A stretch of DNA of 64,000 nucleotides from Cardiocondyla obscurior (GCF_019399895.1 NC_091882.1:2976001-3040000), one strand, 5' to 3'; shown: positions 26,201 to 40,100, counted from the stretch's first letter. Notes: generated from the sequence alone by a model not told the origin. Translations and numbers: made by a program.

Positions 26201-28000
26201 GCACACGAAAGCGGTTATCTGTGTAAACCGAGGAGATATAAGCTGTAAGGGATCTCCACGGACGCTTTGCTTTGGTTTCGACCTCGACAATTTGCTCGGC
26301 GAATTTGGAATCGAGATCGCTTCGTTAAAAAATTCCGAAACCCCGCTTTTTTTTTTATGTTTTTGTCTTTTTTATTTTTATAATTTTTTTTCCTTTTTTT
26401 TCCACGCGTTTCAAATTACGTAACCAGAGTCCCGATAAATTTCTCTTGATAATTTTATTGCTACAGCGTGCACAGTTCGTCATTCCGCGCGCTTTGATAA
26501 CTTCCGTTATCTGTAATTTATCGGCAATGCGTGATCCCCGGGACAATTCAGGCGTACGCGAGCGAATACAGGGCGCAGAAGTAACGGAATGGAATGCGAG
26601 TCGCGCCCGGATTTTCATCGCGACTCTCGTTGGCTTTGAAAAATAGAGCTGGAATGTGGGTAATATAAAACGGAGCATCCTAAGCCTGGCTGGAACGCGC
26701 TGTTATTAAGTGCAGCGGTACCAAGTCTAACGTTCGAGAGATTAAATTGTTCGTTCGTGATTAATGGTTTCTCCCTTCCTCCCCATTTGCTTTCATTAAT
26801 TTCGCTTTGTCCGCGTTGAAAAGGTCGACTTCCGCATCGTGAGGTCTGCTTTCTTAATTACGCTAACTAACTTGTTATAAAAGGAAAAAAAAATAAAAAA
26901 AAAAAAATGAAAGGAAGGAAAAAAGGATTGTTGTGTAAATACGTTTTCATCGGTTTCACTGAAAAGACGACGTTCACGGCGAAAGAAGGGAAAGCTGCGA
27001 GAACGAATATAAATTCTCCTTCCCGGGTACGAGCAAACGTAACGCGGAAATATAGTTTTAAAATATTTATTATGCTGCATTAAATTGCAATGTAATATTA
27101 AACCGCGCCCGAGAGCTGCTTGGTTAGCTCAAATGAAGTCAAGGTTTGGGGGCTCGAAGCGCGACGCCTTGTAACGTTAATTGGAAATTGGTATGACGTA
27201 AGTTTTTAATATTCAAAATGCCAATCACAAGACGCAATAAACTTTCCGGGCGCAAATGCGGGATCGGTGATGCTACGAAGGGAAGAATCACGGTGAAATG
27301 GCGCGCGGTTCTGCATGTTACGCGGCTACATGGATGTGGGTTAATTACATCGGGAGACAAACGACTTAATTCCTGCCGATTAATTAAGGCCGTCGCGCAA
27401 TTTCTCCATCCGGTCCGGTGAGTCAGTTACAAGGCGGCCGCGGCGGGTCCTACAATTTTTCTGGCGGCCGGCAGAAGAGATGTCTCGGTGGATGTCGACA
27501 CGGAGGCTACATTAGCACTCTAGAATTCCGGGAAAATAACAGGAAGCGCGACATCAGCGCGATGAGACTTTTGTAGCGAGCGGGGAAAGAAAGAGAGAGA
27601 AAAAAAAAAAAGAACTTCGTTTCGGTTCATTATCACGGCTAATTGCCTTTTCTCGCTTCTCTACCAATTTTTGAATTATTTGCCCGGAAAACTATTTCGA
27701 GCGCATCCTGGGAGAGCAACTGTTCTATTTATCTCTCTCTCTTTCTCACTTCACATCGTCTCCACGTTGACCCGTGAGCTAATAAAGTGCGACGTTGAAG
27801 ATTTGCGAGATTGAAGCGGTTTATTTTTAATATATAACCGTCCACGCGTTTTTTCTTTTGTTTTTTTCCTCTCTCTCGCCTCCTCTTATTTACGCCTTAC
27901 GCGCCTACGTTCCCTCGCGTGCGCATAAAGTACTTTATATTTCATCCTGATATATGCTTAGCGAAATTGTACGAGGGCGGGGAATATAAAGTCCTGGGCG

Positions 28001-28413
28001 CGATGAAACCCGAAGGGGAAGAAAGGTGCTGATGTCAAGAGTCACGGTCCATTTGCAACGTGTACGATTATCATCCCTTACCCCTCGCGTCGCCGAACCT
28101 TCTCCAAACAGGTATCCCCCCGTGCCTCGTCTGGCAATATTCTTAATAAAACTATAACGGGACGGTGAATAGATTCGGAAAGGGGACTGAAACCCAAGAA
28201 AAAGAGAGAGGGGGGAGGGGTGGGATATTGATGTCGAGAGTCACGGTCAATTTCCAATATGGCCGATTGCCTTCCCTCCCTTTCGCGAGAACCGAGCCAC
28301 CCCGTTTACATGGATATTTTATGCCCTGTCCTGTTGTACAGTTTTCAGGAGCGATATGTTGTACGGGATCACCCTCTACATATAATCTTAATAAAAATGC
28401 GCCGGATAGAACG
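28001..28413. repeat. Degenerate tandem duplication (about 200 bp unit)
   Basis: Copy 1 (about 28001-28165) and copy 2 (about 28185-28413) share, in order, GAAACCC, then TGATGTC(a/g)AGAGTCACGGTC followed by ATTT, then a pyrimidine-rich CG-containing stretch, and a closing TCTTAATAAAA. The two copies have diverged by substitution and indels. There is no open frame conserved between them. Confidence 0.55.
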
Positions 28414-31400
28414 TAATGCCGGGGGCACGAGACTTGACGGAAAGATATCGATATTGTTACAGGATACTCGTGTTTCGAGCAACATTCCATTTCCGGTATT
28501 ACCGTACCTTCTTTTATCTATGTAAATGAACGGCATCGCGCGTGTACGTGCGTAGGCACTTCTGTCACGTTATTTTTTTTTTTTTTTTAGAATAAAACCG
28601 CAACGAAGTAAAAAATCGACGCGAGAGAGAAAAGAATTAATTTAATTAAATCTCTCTTTTTTTTTATTTAAATTAAAGCATCTTCTTATAGTTGTTCGAT
28701 ATTTTTTTGTAAACATATATACGTTAATTGGCGACATTGATTCGATTAAGCAGGTATTAAATAAAACGTTGAATATGTCAATGTTAGTGATTTTATTCTG
28801 GTTTAAAATAGCGTGTTTGTTTTTTTTTTGTTTTTTTTAATTACGAAAAATAGTCGGCGAGTAATTAAGAATATCAAACGAATTTATCATTATTAATATA
28901 AAATCGCTCGAGCGACCCGCCACTCGAGTGCGAAATTGCCCGTTGTCGATCGTTACGAGCTGGCCGACGGATATAAACATCGATAAAGCATCGTAAGAGG
29001 CTTGATAACGGTGATAATGAGTGTTCGCGCTCTTTCGCGCGCGATAACGCACGCCGCGAATTAATTCTCCCTGTAACGGGGGCCGTTGAGCGTTCTCGCA
29101 ATAGGAGCATCGATGCCACTTAAGGTCGATTGGTTAACATTAACTACCATTAACCCCCGCGGTCTAATAGAGCCTCAAAGTAACGTGTTACGTGCAACCG
29201 ATAGAGGGGGACTTCTATTTCCCTCCGCATCGATTTCGGCTGTCGCGCGATTATAAATCATCGTGGCCCGAATTCCCGGGAAAAAAAAGAAAAAAAAAAA
29301 CGCTGCAGTCGGCGGGATAAATATGTATCGGTTTTTATTAATCCAGTTACAACTGGCGCGGACACGATTTTCCGTACGTGCAAAACGACACTCCATTCAC
29401 GGGAGAAAAAAAAAAAAAAAAACGGGGCGAGTTTTCCGAGCTCGAATCGGAATTATGAATTAGAAATAACGAGAAGCCGTTAATCAGAAAAGCGGATAAT
29501 ACGGTCGGATGTAGGGAATCTGGCCGCGAGATGTATAACATTTCGGATGGTCCGCGAGCTGGACGCCGGGATGGAAGGCACGGCGTGTATTTAGACACTG
29601 CGAATTGCTTGGGAAATGATAATTCGGGACGCGGGCCGTTTCCCCGAGGTGTTTTACGCGCCGCCGAGCGCGTTTCGGGAAGAGACGGGGCGGGTATTTT
29701 CGAGCGGCGCGATCTCGCGAGATAACGTATTTTCGGCGGCTGTCCCACTTCGAGGATGTCGGAACTTTTGCCGTGTCCTCCCCCGTACTTTGCCCTCCCG
29801 GACCGGATGTAATGTGCCCCGGAGTAGACGCGCTCACATACATACATATATACATGCACACACACACACGCCGTCGTGTGGCGCGACTCGCTCCGCTTTA
29901 ACAGCTGCTCGTATTTCACAGCCGCCGCCGCTGACACCTGAAATACCAGAACGTATTTGCCTTCTAATTATTAGTTGTACTCTTGAGTTATGACGACGCT
30001 GATAAGCCCGCGTGAAGACGTCGCTTGGGAGATGCGCTCTCTCGGGCCGCGATCTGTATTTTCTCAACGGCGCTGATTGTCTCGGAGAACCACCGTTGAA
30101 TTGTCTTTTTATTCACACGGCTCAATTTTATTTTATTTTTTTTTATCTTTGCGAACAATTTATTTCGGGTTACTTCGGACTTTTTTTTTTTTTTAAATCT
30201 TATCGTAACATTTAGAAGACGAATACCTTCAGCTCGCGTTTGAGAAATTCAAAATGTTATCTAGAGAATTTTTATCTGACAATAAATTGATGCCGAGCAA
30301 CGCGATTGTCTATCACGAAAACGTATTTCACGCGAAAAGTGTACTGCACGCTGAAATATCTTTAGATTTATATTTGCAAGAGATTGTGAAGTGTTAGAAC
30401 GCATTGATACTTCGTTATCGGCATTATCTCGCAGCTGTCAATATCTACTTAACATCCAATATCGATATCAAAGATACCTCGTAAAAAGTAAAGTACTGAT
30501 ATTGATACTGTGACATTTAAGCTGTCTTAACACGTCATATATCATATTATTTACATTGATACACGTACAGAAAGAGGCTTGAAAAAAAAGTTCTTTCCCG
30601 TTCTCCAGAGAATAAACGCCTGCTATAAGAGATTGATCGGGATATCTGATAACGCTATCTGGCGAAATTGTTCGTACGTTCGATCGTTATCAGCGAGAGA
30701 GCCGCTCGCGATCGGAGATTCCGCGCTCGTAGGTCCTTCTAGTAAGCGGTATTGGTGACCGCAGTGGGTTCTCCAGACCGATCGATACCGAGTCGCAAAA
30801 TCGACGAGACGCGGCAGGGGTCCCGCGCGAAAAGTCTTCGCGGTTCCGCGCGCGACTCGCGCGGCGCGGAGTGTTTATTTGCGAGTACGCGGCAAATATT
30901 ATCTAACCGCGAGAGCGAACCGGGGTCGGCTTACGAAACTAAGCCGAGCGCCAACAGAGTCTATAATGCATATACGGCTGAACAGGAACGGCGGGCACCC
31001 CCTTCGGCCCCCTTCCGATCTGTACCGCTGACAGATGGCGCGGGAAAGCCTCCCGCGCGAGAATCAATATTCCTGCGGTATAAATTCCCGGTCGTATATA
31101 TACTGACCCGTAACTGCCTGGCCGCCTGTGTGCGGCAAAGCGGTCCGCACAATCTCCGCCGCGCCGCGTACTACATTCGCTTTTGCGGTAAGGGATTAAA
31201 TCCACGGCTCCCTCGTCCCCCTTTTCTCTCTGTCTCCCTTTGATCCCCCTTTCCCTCCACCCCTCGCGCTTCACTGACGGCCTCGTAATAGTGATTTTGT
31301 AAGCGCTCCTTCTCGCCACGAAAAGTACGCGCGAATTAACCTTCGTGGCCCCCCGGGGGTCGAAACCCTACATTACGTTACGTTAAATTGCACTTTGGTA

Positions 31401-32515
31401 CCGTCGCTATTACCGTGCGCGAATGTTATACCCACCTGTATTATGAGAAACAGATAGCCGATATGTATAATTTCGCGGTGCCCGAATGTTCGAGCTTCGT
31501 CGACGCGCGCCTCGAGGTTTGTCTTTGCGGAAATTTACACGGTTAATAAGTGACTTAATTGGTAGCGGTTTCCTCACGGTAATTTGGATCTTGATAAGAA
31601 AGTATTATATATTGTAAATATATATTTTTTTTTTAATAGATAGCAATACGGCTAGCTAGAAAACTAGGCCAGTCGCGATAACGAAATTGCATTTCTGTAT
31701 TAAACTCAAATAATTATAAAATAATGTTAACCAAGAATGAACCGTGCGGGAAGTAATAATTACTATTGCGCAACAATAATCGTCTATTTGGTACTTTCAA
31801 TACCGTGCAGCGTTACCGAAATAGTCGCGCGTTGTCCAGTACACGTTTAACGAAATTAGACAAAAATTTTTACATTATAATTATTACAATTTTAAGTCGC
31901 GCGTGAAGCTAAGTACGCTACGTTAGTTTCAGCCGAAAAAAAAATCGGATTAATATACGAGAGATCGCCGCGCCATTTTCAATCATTATTAATTGAGAGA
32001 AAACCTTCTCTGACTCATTTTTACTTGCTTTACTTTTGAATACTCGATGCCGCACTTTCAAAGTTCTTTTGCGTTCTTGAAAAACCACGCCGAGGAAAAA
32101 GAGAGAAACCGAGAGAGAGAGAATCGGGCGATTTTCGAACGTTAAATATTTTCCGACGTTTCCCGTTCTTGAGGTCGGCAAAAAGTAAACGACCGGGCGA
32201 CTTTTTGAAGGCGTGCCGAAGTGCCAGAACAGTTTCAACGGTAATCACCACTCTCTGCCGGCACTTTTCATTGTACCTACCTACCGCCACGTCTCTTCGC
32301 GCCGCTTTGGGAGTTTAAGTACGTTGATGTGGAAGTATCGGTGGCTCTCTCGCTCCTACGCCCTGCCGGCGTTTCTTCCTCGTCTCGCTCCGAATCGTCG
32401 GAAACTTTGTTCGCCCCGTACCCTCGTCACGAAAGTTAACCGTTCAACCCCCCGGAGCAACCCCTGCTGCTTCCCAACTGCCCTCACCCTCCCCGCTTGT
32501 TCCTCACCCCGTATG

Positions 32516-32550
32516 TATTAGGTTGTTACGGAAGTTCCGGCCGGTTTTTG
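32516..32550 (+). mobile_element. Possible mariner-type terminus (remnant)
   Basis: TA at 32516-32517 is followed by TTAGGTTGTTACGG, then AAGTTCCGGCCGGTTTTT. Many insect mariner elements begin TTAGGTTG just after their TA target and carry a later GGTTTT-like stretch. No matching inverted end and no transposase frame occur within about 1.5 kb on either side, so this is at best a solo end or a decayed copy. Confidence 0.35.
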
Positions 32551-33470
32551 TGCAGTAACAATCGCATCTGCAGATCCGACGGCTCTGCGGAGCTCGGGGG
32601 AATAGTCGCGAGATAAATCTGACAATGCGACGAACCGTCACTTGAACTTCGAGCTCGGAGCGCCACAATTATGAGACAGTTTTGATGGATTGTCTTTTTC
32701 TATCGAAAGAACTTATTGAACCGTATGGAATTCTCTTCCCCCGTTTTCCTTTTATTTTTACGTACGAACTCGTGCGGGGGAGAGAGATAACTAAAACACG
32801 GATAAAATACGATAGTTGTTTGACTCGAAGCTTTTACATTTATGTAAAAAAAAGAACGAAAAAAAAAATGTATAAATATTTTATCAATTAAAATATTAAT
32901 AATTTTAATTATTATTAGTCGCTGATAAAATCAGTCGTTAAACCTTTTAGTAGGAAGTTAATAAATAACGCAAGTCAAATGAGCATACAAAATTCATATT
33001 AATTAAAGATATTAATGTATGAGGCGCAAGTGTGGCGTTCGTGAAAATTGATTTGCCGTCGCGCGGCTAAATTATTATTACCTCGGCTTCGTTATTTACA
33101 TTAATATTAATAGTAATGTGACAAATAGCGTAATATTAGAACCACTCTAGCAAATCGGTAAATAATTGAGCTCGATAATCAATAATTCTTGCGGCACCGT
33201 AAAACGCGGTGTAGCTTCGCCGTTCGTTTGCCTCTTCAATTATGCCTTATACTGTCATTCTTTTTTTTTTTTTTTTTTCTTTTCTCAAGCACCCTGAAAT
33301 TATTCCCATCGATCGACGTTATATCACAGCACCGGTGTGTCGCTATTAGAATATCTCCATCTAGTACCTCGGTGAAGAAGTAGACCGAATAAATAGCTGA
33401 TCGCGCGACCGACCCGACGCAATCGGTGTTAACTGAACTTTTGCCAATACTTTCGCACCTCGGGAAAAGG

Positions 33471-33507
33471 CCCCCCCTCCCCCCGTTCACCCCCTTCGGG
33501 CACCCCC
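33471..33507 (-). other. C-rich block (G-quadruplex motif on minus strand)
   Basis: Runs of 7, 6, 5 and 5 C with loops of at most 8 bases give a G4 motif on the minus strand and a possible i-motif on the + strand. The block lies between copies A and B of the repeat array at 33.3-33.7 kb. Confidence 0.45.
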
Positions 33508-33679
33508 GGGGAGGGAATTCTCCCGCGAGATAATAGAATTTTCCGAATCCGAAAAGCATACCGGCATCCCGGAATTTCCAATTCCGAGCGACACAGTTTG
33601 CGATATCGACCGGCATCGCGGCGTTGTGCCCGCCATTAGAATATCTACATCTAGTTTGTTCGCAAAGTAGTAGAACCCA

Positions 33680-33696
33680 CCGCGATACTATCGCGG
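33680..33696. other. Perfect 8-bp inverted repeat
   Basis: CCGCGATA and TATCGCGG flank one central base. It forms the start of the third copy of the 33.3-33.7 kb array. The arms are CpG-rich and could be a dimer site or a hairpin. Confidence 0.4.
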
Positions 33697-36600
33697 CATT
33701 ATACCGCTATTAATTCTAACAGCATACAGAATGTATGGTAATCGGCCGGGTATAGACCAAAGAAATATTGATTCCTCGTCATTATAATAAGAACTTGTGT
33801 ACTACCAGAGTTTTAAACGATAAATAGCTGAAAACGTTAGCGGAACGAGCACCGTGATTAACGGCTACTTAATGCCTTCATTATTTATCGACTTAATGTA
33901 AATGTGTCGTGGCGTTCAATACGTTTCGGAATAATAACGACAGATCGTTTCGCGCGCGCTGGTATTTATGGATTCTTTCGGAGATAGCATTTTCCGCGAT
34001 TTCTTTGGGCGGAAGGGAATTTATTTTACAGTGGAAAAGTTGCGTTTTCATAAACCGAGGAAATGCGGCTGTAAGAGTTAAAAAAAGGAATTTTTTTTTT
34101 AAGACTTTTTCGCTACTTTTATATTTTATTGTTTTTATCGTAGCTTTTTTTTTTTACTTTCTTACTTTAGCGTGTTTCAATAATGATAGGTGGAACTTTG
34201 TCTGTTCTGTTTTTTAAATTACGGCATGTTTTATGGAAATAACATTTCTTTTTATTGCAAATATATGTAATTTGATATATAATTCGTTGTGATTTTCCAT
34301 TCTGTAATTAGCGAGCTTTCTCTTTACATCCGCATCTGGTTTATTCGCGTAGTAAGTGGAACGTGCGCATGATCGCCTTGGGTGGTTTCAGTATCATTTT
34401 TCCAACGTTCATTCACAAGCGGCCGGTCGTTTATCAGCTGGTTAATTAATCGATACGATAGTTTGAAAAATATATATCGCGCATGTTACATTCGCTTTAT
34501 CGTGCGCATAAAACCGTTCGCGGTGACAGAACCGAGCATTATGCCTCGATCCTCTTAATTTCATTCCATCACGTCAGTAATTTATTTACGAAACTTATAT
34601 TTTCGAATCCCCTTGCGATAGTATAAAAATAATAACGTCCAACGTTAGCCCATTTCTTCCTATATTATGTTGAAAAAAAATTCTTGATATCTTTTTGATT
34701 AACGCATTTTAAAGATTAATCGAGCTAGTGTGAAAAATTGATCGATCTCAGCGAAGCTACGTTCACGGTGCGGCGCTACGTTTGCTAAAGTCGTTATTGA
34801 TAAATCCATTGACATTTTCAGGATGCAGTTCATATCGCCGCTTTACGATGAGCGCGTGTAGAATCGACTGCGTGACCCCGGCATTTCTTTTATCGCGTTA
34901 TTATTTAGTCTCATTATCGGCCGATGCGCACTCGGTTAATTGCGGAAAAAAAAAAATTACCGCTGCCGTGTCACGCTTCACGAGGGCCCTCCGCCGGGCT
35001 GGCCCGATATCGTTGTTATAAAGTCGCCCGGGCGTTAACGATCGCGGCAATTTATTGCTTAACGCCGGGCAAGATAACGCAAATAGAGACACGCTCGAGC
35101 GTGACGAGTGAGCTAACCGGATAATTAGAGTATCGATACTTGGGAATTCAGGCTGCGGAGTCGGACGAGTCGTCGGCCGACTTTTACAAGCGGTCGCCTT
35201 GGCTTTTCCAGACGAATGGCGATGCTAAACGTCGGTTAATGGCACGCCGGGCTCGCATTTATAACCGGCTATCGACCCCGTAATATTGTAATAATTTAAT
35301 TTATTACTCACGAAATAGCATGTTATTTCGATATCGCAGATTAGAATGTTCTAAATCTATTCAGACGTGATCGAGGACATTTGTTTGCCCGCAGTTTCTA
35401 GTTGTTACGAATACAATTTATCTTCATTTAGTTCCCGTAAGGAATTGATTATTATCTGTGGTGTTTTTCTTTTTTTTCTTTTCTTTTCTTTCTTTTTTTA
35501 GCAGCGTTTTTATACGAATTACTTCGTTACTTTTGCGAATAAACATTTGGGGTTGGCATTAAAATAAACTTCTCGGTAAAAATTGCGCGCTGCGATGCAT
35601 CGAGAATTTTTTTTTCGCCGCTATCGCATGCATCTGTACGAGAGTAATTAGTCAACTTTTTCCAACGGCAAAAGTTACATCGCGCACCTGCAGTGATTTA
35701 ATGAGTTTGGACATTCGGTCATGCCTTCGAAATTCATTTTACACACGCTACTACATGTCGCGGCCCCGAAACCCGTTGTTTTAATTTTTTTTTATTAATC
35801 TTCCGCGTTTCTTAGCGCATTTTACATTTTGACAATGTTGCATATTTCACATTCATAATTTTTTCTGACGCAAGTATTCAAGCCCCCCAGCCCCAGTATC
35901 TCCGTTTGTGCGGTTTGTATTTCAAAGATATAAAATAACCTTTTGAAAGGAGCATAAAAATCTTTTCTAACGGAACAAAATAAAACACTCTGTGTTTCTT
36001 TGTGTATTTAAATGCTCGGAAAAATATACGTTTAGATTACGGATATTTTACAAAGCTCGACGCAAAAATGGAGAAAGTTCCAAATTACTTTACTCCGTTA
36101 AAATGGTCTACGAAATATCATTCTTTATCGCTCGAAAAAAAAAAAAGAAAAGATTCTTTTGCCATTTTATTTCCCCGCGGCAGAAATTTTTCTTTTAATA
36201 TCGCATTTTCCTTCGCTACGAAAATTTCTCTTAATTCCCCGAGTTTTTCTTTTGAAACAATTTTTATAAGGGCACCGTGAATATATATTCCACATCTTCG
36301 GTTAACTTCAAAGCAAATTATGACGAACGAGGGTAGGAACGACTGAAAGAGTGACGAAGCCTCGGTAAGACTTCGGTATGCGTTTAATGATTTTATGGAA
36401 GTACGTGGGGGAGTTATCGTAATTTAAAACGGGAGCTGGATAACTTTGAGAGACGAGTTGTATAATTAAGATTTGAATCCTCGGGTTACTGATAGCGTTA
36501 TCGCGGAAAGTGCGATATAATTTTCTGTCCAAACGAAATTTCATTCATTTGCGACATTATTTTCGACAACTTTCGCAATTCTATCTCTCTTCATTATGTA

Positions 36601-37070
36601 ACTTTCGCGCGAGTCTTCGTTAGATCGCGTTACAAAATGCGTCATTTATTGCGAGCAATATATCGCTTAAAAATTAAACCTTTCTTTGTTCCCAAAAATA
36701 AAAAGAAAAAAAAAAACACGATAATTTGTCTGAAAGTATTTCCGCCGCTTTTCGCAAATTATATTTAAAGTAGAAACGTGCGACTCGCGGTCGGGCTGGG
36801 TTAAAATAATTCACAATTAAATTTACGTTCTTTCTACGTCTTCGTAGCTCGCCTTCTACGTTCTTTTTTTTTTTATAATGTTTTATAGTACCTACAAGCT
36901 AGCGACTTCTACCTCGGTATTTTTACGAATTTTATGTCAAGATTCTCAAGATTGTTCTCGAAATGTCGTCTTTTAAGTCGTTAAATATACGAACAGTGAG
37001 ATGTATCTTGTAAATGCGAATTGCGGTACGTAATCTCGTCTTTGGACAGAAAATCCCCTCGGGCGGCATG

Positions 37071-37167
37071 TATAAAGGGCTATAACTGCACAGCCCCGTT
37101 CACCGGCTCGCGAACGAGAGCAACACGAACTTGGGGTCTGTTTCCAGAATACCTTGTGGATAGACAG
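37071..37167 (+). promoter_or_regulatory. Candidate internal promoter with short exon
   Basis: TATAAAG at 37071 lies 31 bases before an A in TTCACC (37102), the spacing expected for a TATA-driven start. A donor-like CAG|GTACGC follows at 37167/37168, so a 66-base untranslated exon spliced to the coding exon at 54236 is possible. Such a transcript would lack the sbb N-terminus. TATA-like words are common in this intron, so this is a weak call. Confidence 0.2.
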
Positions 37168-40100
37168 GTACGCGTGTAGAATCGTGTGTCAGACGGCATT
37201 GTAATTGGCTTAATATCTTATCGGATAACAAGCGTGCGCGCACGCTCGCTCGATCAAGTGGACGGACCGCGCGGGGCGGGACGGGAGCACGTCGATCGGT
37301 GTTTAATCTTCGCCTTCTCGCCGCCGATGGAAGGAAAGTGATATTACACCGCGATAAAAAGGGACACGACGCGAGAATGCCTCGAGAATAATTAAGAGTA
37401 ACCGTGACATTTTAAAAGCCCCTTTTTTTCTCTCGATCCGAGCATCTTCCGCGCCGCTAGTTGAAATTTTAATTTATATATAATCTTCCGTCGATTATTA
37501 TTATTATTTTATTTTATTTTTTTTTTTTGGGGGGGGGGATCAAACGTGAGAAATCCCGACGTCGGTGTCGATTTGAAATAATTCGAAAAACTTACTCGAA
37601 CCGCCGACGTTCCGTCTGATTTACGATCGAACGTTTATCTTTAAGGAAACGGCAATTCTTATCGCAAACGTTCTCGTTAACGTTCAATGGAAATTGATTG
37701 CAACAAGAAGCGAATCTCGTGTACAAGCCGATGGGGCTTTCGGTGCAATTTCTCGCGAGGCCTTGGAGGCTCGATCGAGTAAAAAGTCGACGTGCACGGC
37801 TCCTCTCTCCGTTTTCCTTGAAGAAGACGCGGGTATCCCGAGGAGTCTCAATTACTTCGTACACGCTGAATGCAGAGGCGCGCGCTCAGCCTTGAAACGG
37901 TATATAACTTTCCTCATTCGCCGGGCCTTTACACCATACTAATAACGCACGTCTCTTTATCACCGTCCGAATCTTGGCGCAATTACGATCGTTAATGCTG
38001 CGTTTCGTTAACCGTTCTCGCAACGTCTCTTGCTTCCGCGGCAATTTCTCAAAAAAAAAAATAAAATAAAATAATAAAAAATAAGAGGAGGAGACGCGGG
38101 TCTCCCTTTAAGTTCTTTGTCAAAGATGAACGCCGTTGCAGCACAGAGTAAATTATTTTACTTTAAAAAAAAAAATTTCGCGAGTGACTTAATTTGATTA
38201 TTAAAAAAAAAAAAAAAGGAAAAAAAAATTGTTTTTACGTAACGAAGATAAATTGGATGAATTTTGATCCAATTACCTGACGAGATAATAACAGGCGTGT
38301 CATATGTCCCCTTGTAACTTGATATTAATATTATCGAAACTTTACATTCCGATAGATGGAAAATTATTAATAGCGAAATGCCCCCTATAATTATTCATTA
38401 TTCAATTAGTGTAACAAGCTTCCGCAGATTACTCGCGGGAGATTATCTCGGATGAGAAGGTTTATGCAAACACGTACTCTTCTTTGGCTTCGTTATGTAT
38501 CACTTAAGACAAACAGGTTTCACGTACGCGAGAACGACGCGAGAAAGTCCCGGGCAAATAATATGAAGACGGCCGCCGGTTGGATTTTCCGTCGCCGCGG
38601 CATCTTAATTCGCGTTGCCCCGTGCCTGGGACTTCTTATCGGCATTCGCGTCGCCGATCCCAGCGATTTTTACGGGAGCGGAACCTCCGCGGCGCTCGGG
38701 CGCGTTCGTCTTTCGCGAGATATCCCCGGCGTGTCGTAATCGAGGGGAGGCGAAGAAACGATATGAGAACGCGCGCGACCATTCGCGATGTTTAACATGC
38801 ACGAGACATAATTCCCCGAGCTGAAACACGTGAGCATGCACGCCGGGTCGCCGGGCGGAGGTAGAGCGGGGTCGGTCAGACTCGGAAAACGTGTTATTCA
38901 AATGAGGGACTCGTAATAAAAACGGCAGGTCGTAATGAAATGACACATTGAATAAACCGAGTTTAAAGCTTGTCCTCTTTTCCCTTGTGTTGCTGCTAAT
39001 ATTTCCCCGCTTTGACATTATGATTAATATTAAGTTTCCCGCGCGCGCTTCTCTTTTCATTTGCGAAGTTACTTTTTTTTTTTTTTCTTTCTCTGTTTCA
39101 CTCGTCAGCCGGGAGAGAAAATGGACTTTTTCATTGTTATCATATTTAGCTTGAGACCCTTCTTCTCGCGCCCGTCGCGCGCCACGAATCCCTTTCTTAA
39201 ATACAAATAAAAATGCTGCTCCAATAAATAGCGAGGATAATAAAGGTATTTAAAACGTTTAATCAATGTTGTTTCTGGGTTGCTTCGCGCGTATACGCGG
39301 ACCGTTCTCTCTCTCTCGTCGGGATTAAAAATGAAACGATAATAAATCCCGTGCGTGGCGAGATGGCTTATCTTGTCAGGCCGGCCCCGGCGATATACGC
39401 GGCCACCGTCGCGGAATGTGCGGCCTCGCAGGACAAATGCGATCGTTGTCGCGGACCCGCGCGGTCGCGTCAAATTAGTTTCGCCGGCACGGCGGAGTTA
39501 ATATCGATCCGTCGCCGGTAAGTCGTTCATATTGTCGGAGCTTTCGCTCCGCTCCGTGGTGCGAGAGTTATCGCGACTTAGCGGAAACGCGAAGTTATAA
39601 TCCGCCGTCCTTCGCGCCCCAAGAAACCCTGGTAATCCTCCATCCGGGAATTACCGCCTCTGAAGCACTTACGGCGATTAGTTACAGCGGAATGCGACGG
39701 GGGTCCCCTGCCTTGCGGAAAGTAGGATCCGCATCCGACGTGCATAACAAAGTGCGGTAATGGCGCCTAATTGAGTCCTTAACGAAACGAGTCCGAAGAA
39801 CCTTCCGCGCGGCTCGCGGCTTTTATCAATTTTCTATCTTTAATACAAGTGGACGTAACGAGAGCGCGCGCTTTAACGCGGGCGTCGATCCCTCCTCCCT
39901 TGTTTCTCAAAGAAAAACGATTTTACATTTAATAACTTTCGGGAACGGAACCGCGTCTCCGCGGCGCGTTTATCCTCGCGAGCATTTCGCACGATTCACA
40001 GCGAAACCTACCGAGATCGCGAGGAGGCATTGTCGTCGCAAATTGACCTCTTAACGAAAAGCGTATTTCTTCGAAAAGGTATATGGGACTTAATTATCAT

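Larger units (their letters stand above)
33311..33735. repeat. Three-copy degenerate repeat array
   Basis: Copies lie at about 33311-33388, 33601-33677 and 33679-33735. The first two share ATTAGAATATCT(c/a)CATCTAGT with a similar flank on both sides. The third keeps the CCGCGAT..GCGGCATTATACCGCTATTA part. On the minus strand the first two copies can be read in one frame as similar peptides (YFFTEVLDGDILIA and YYFANKLDVDILMA), with mostly conservative differences. No splice-supported gene could be built around them. Confidence 0.55.

Noticed and set aside
27111..27175. tRNA D-arm-like TTAGCTCAA
   Set aside because: No matching anticodon or T-arm at the proper distance.
29347..29937. 196-codon minus-strand open frame
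   Set aside because: Overlaps three other long frames on both strands and reads through a CA/TG simple repeat and A-runs. No homology recognised.
30752..31243. 163-codon + strand open frame
   Set aside because: CpG-rich pocket with an opposite-strand frame. No recognised domain and no splice context.
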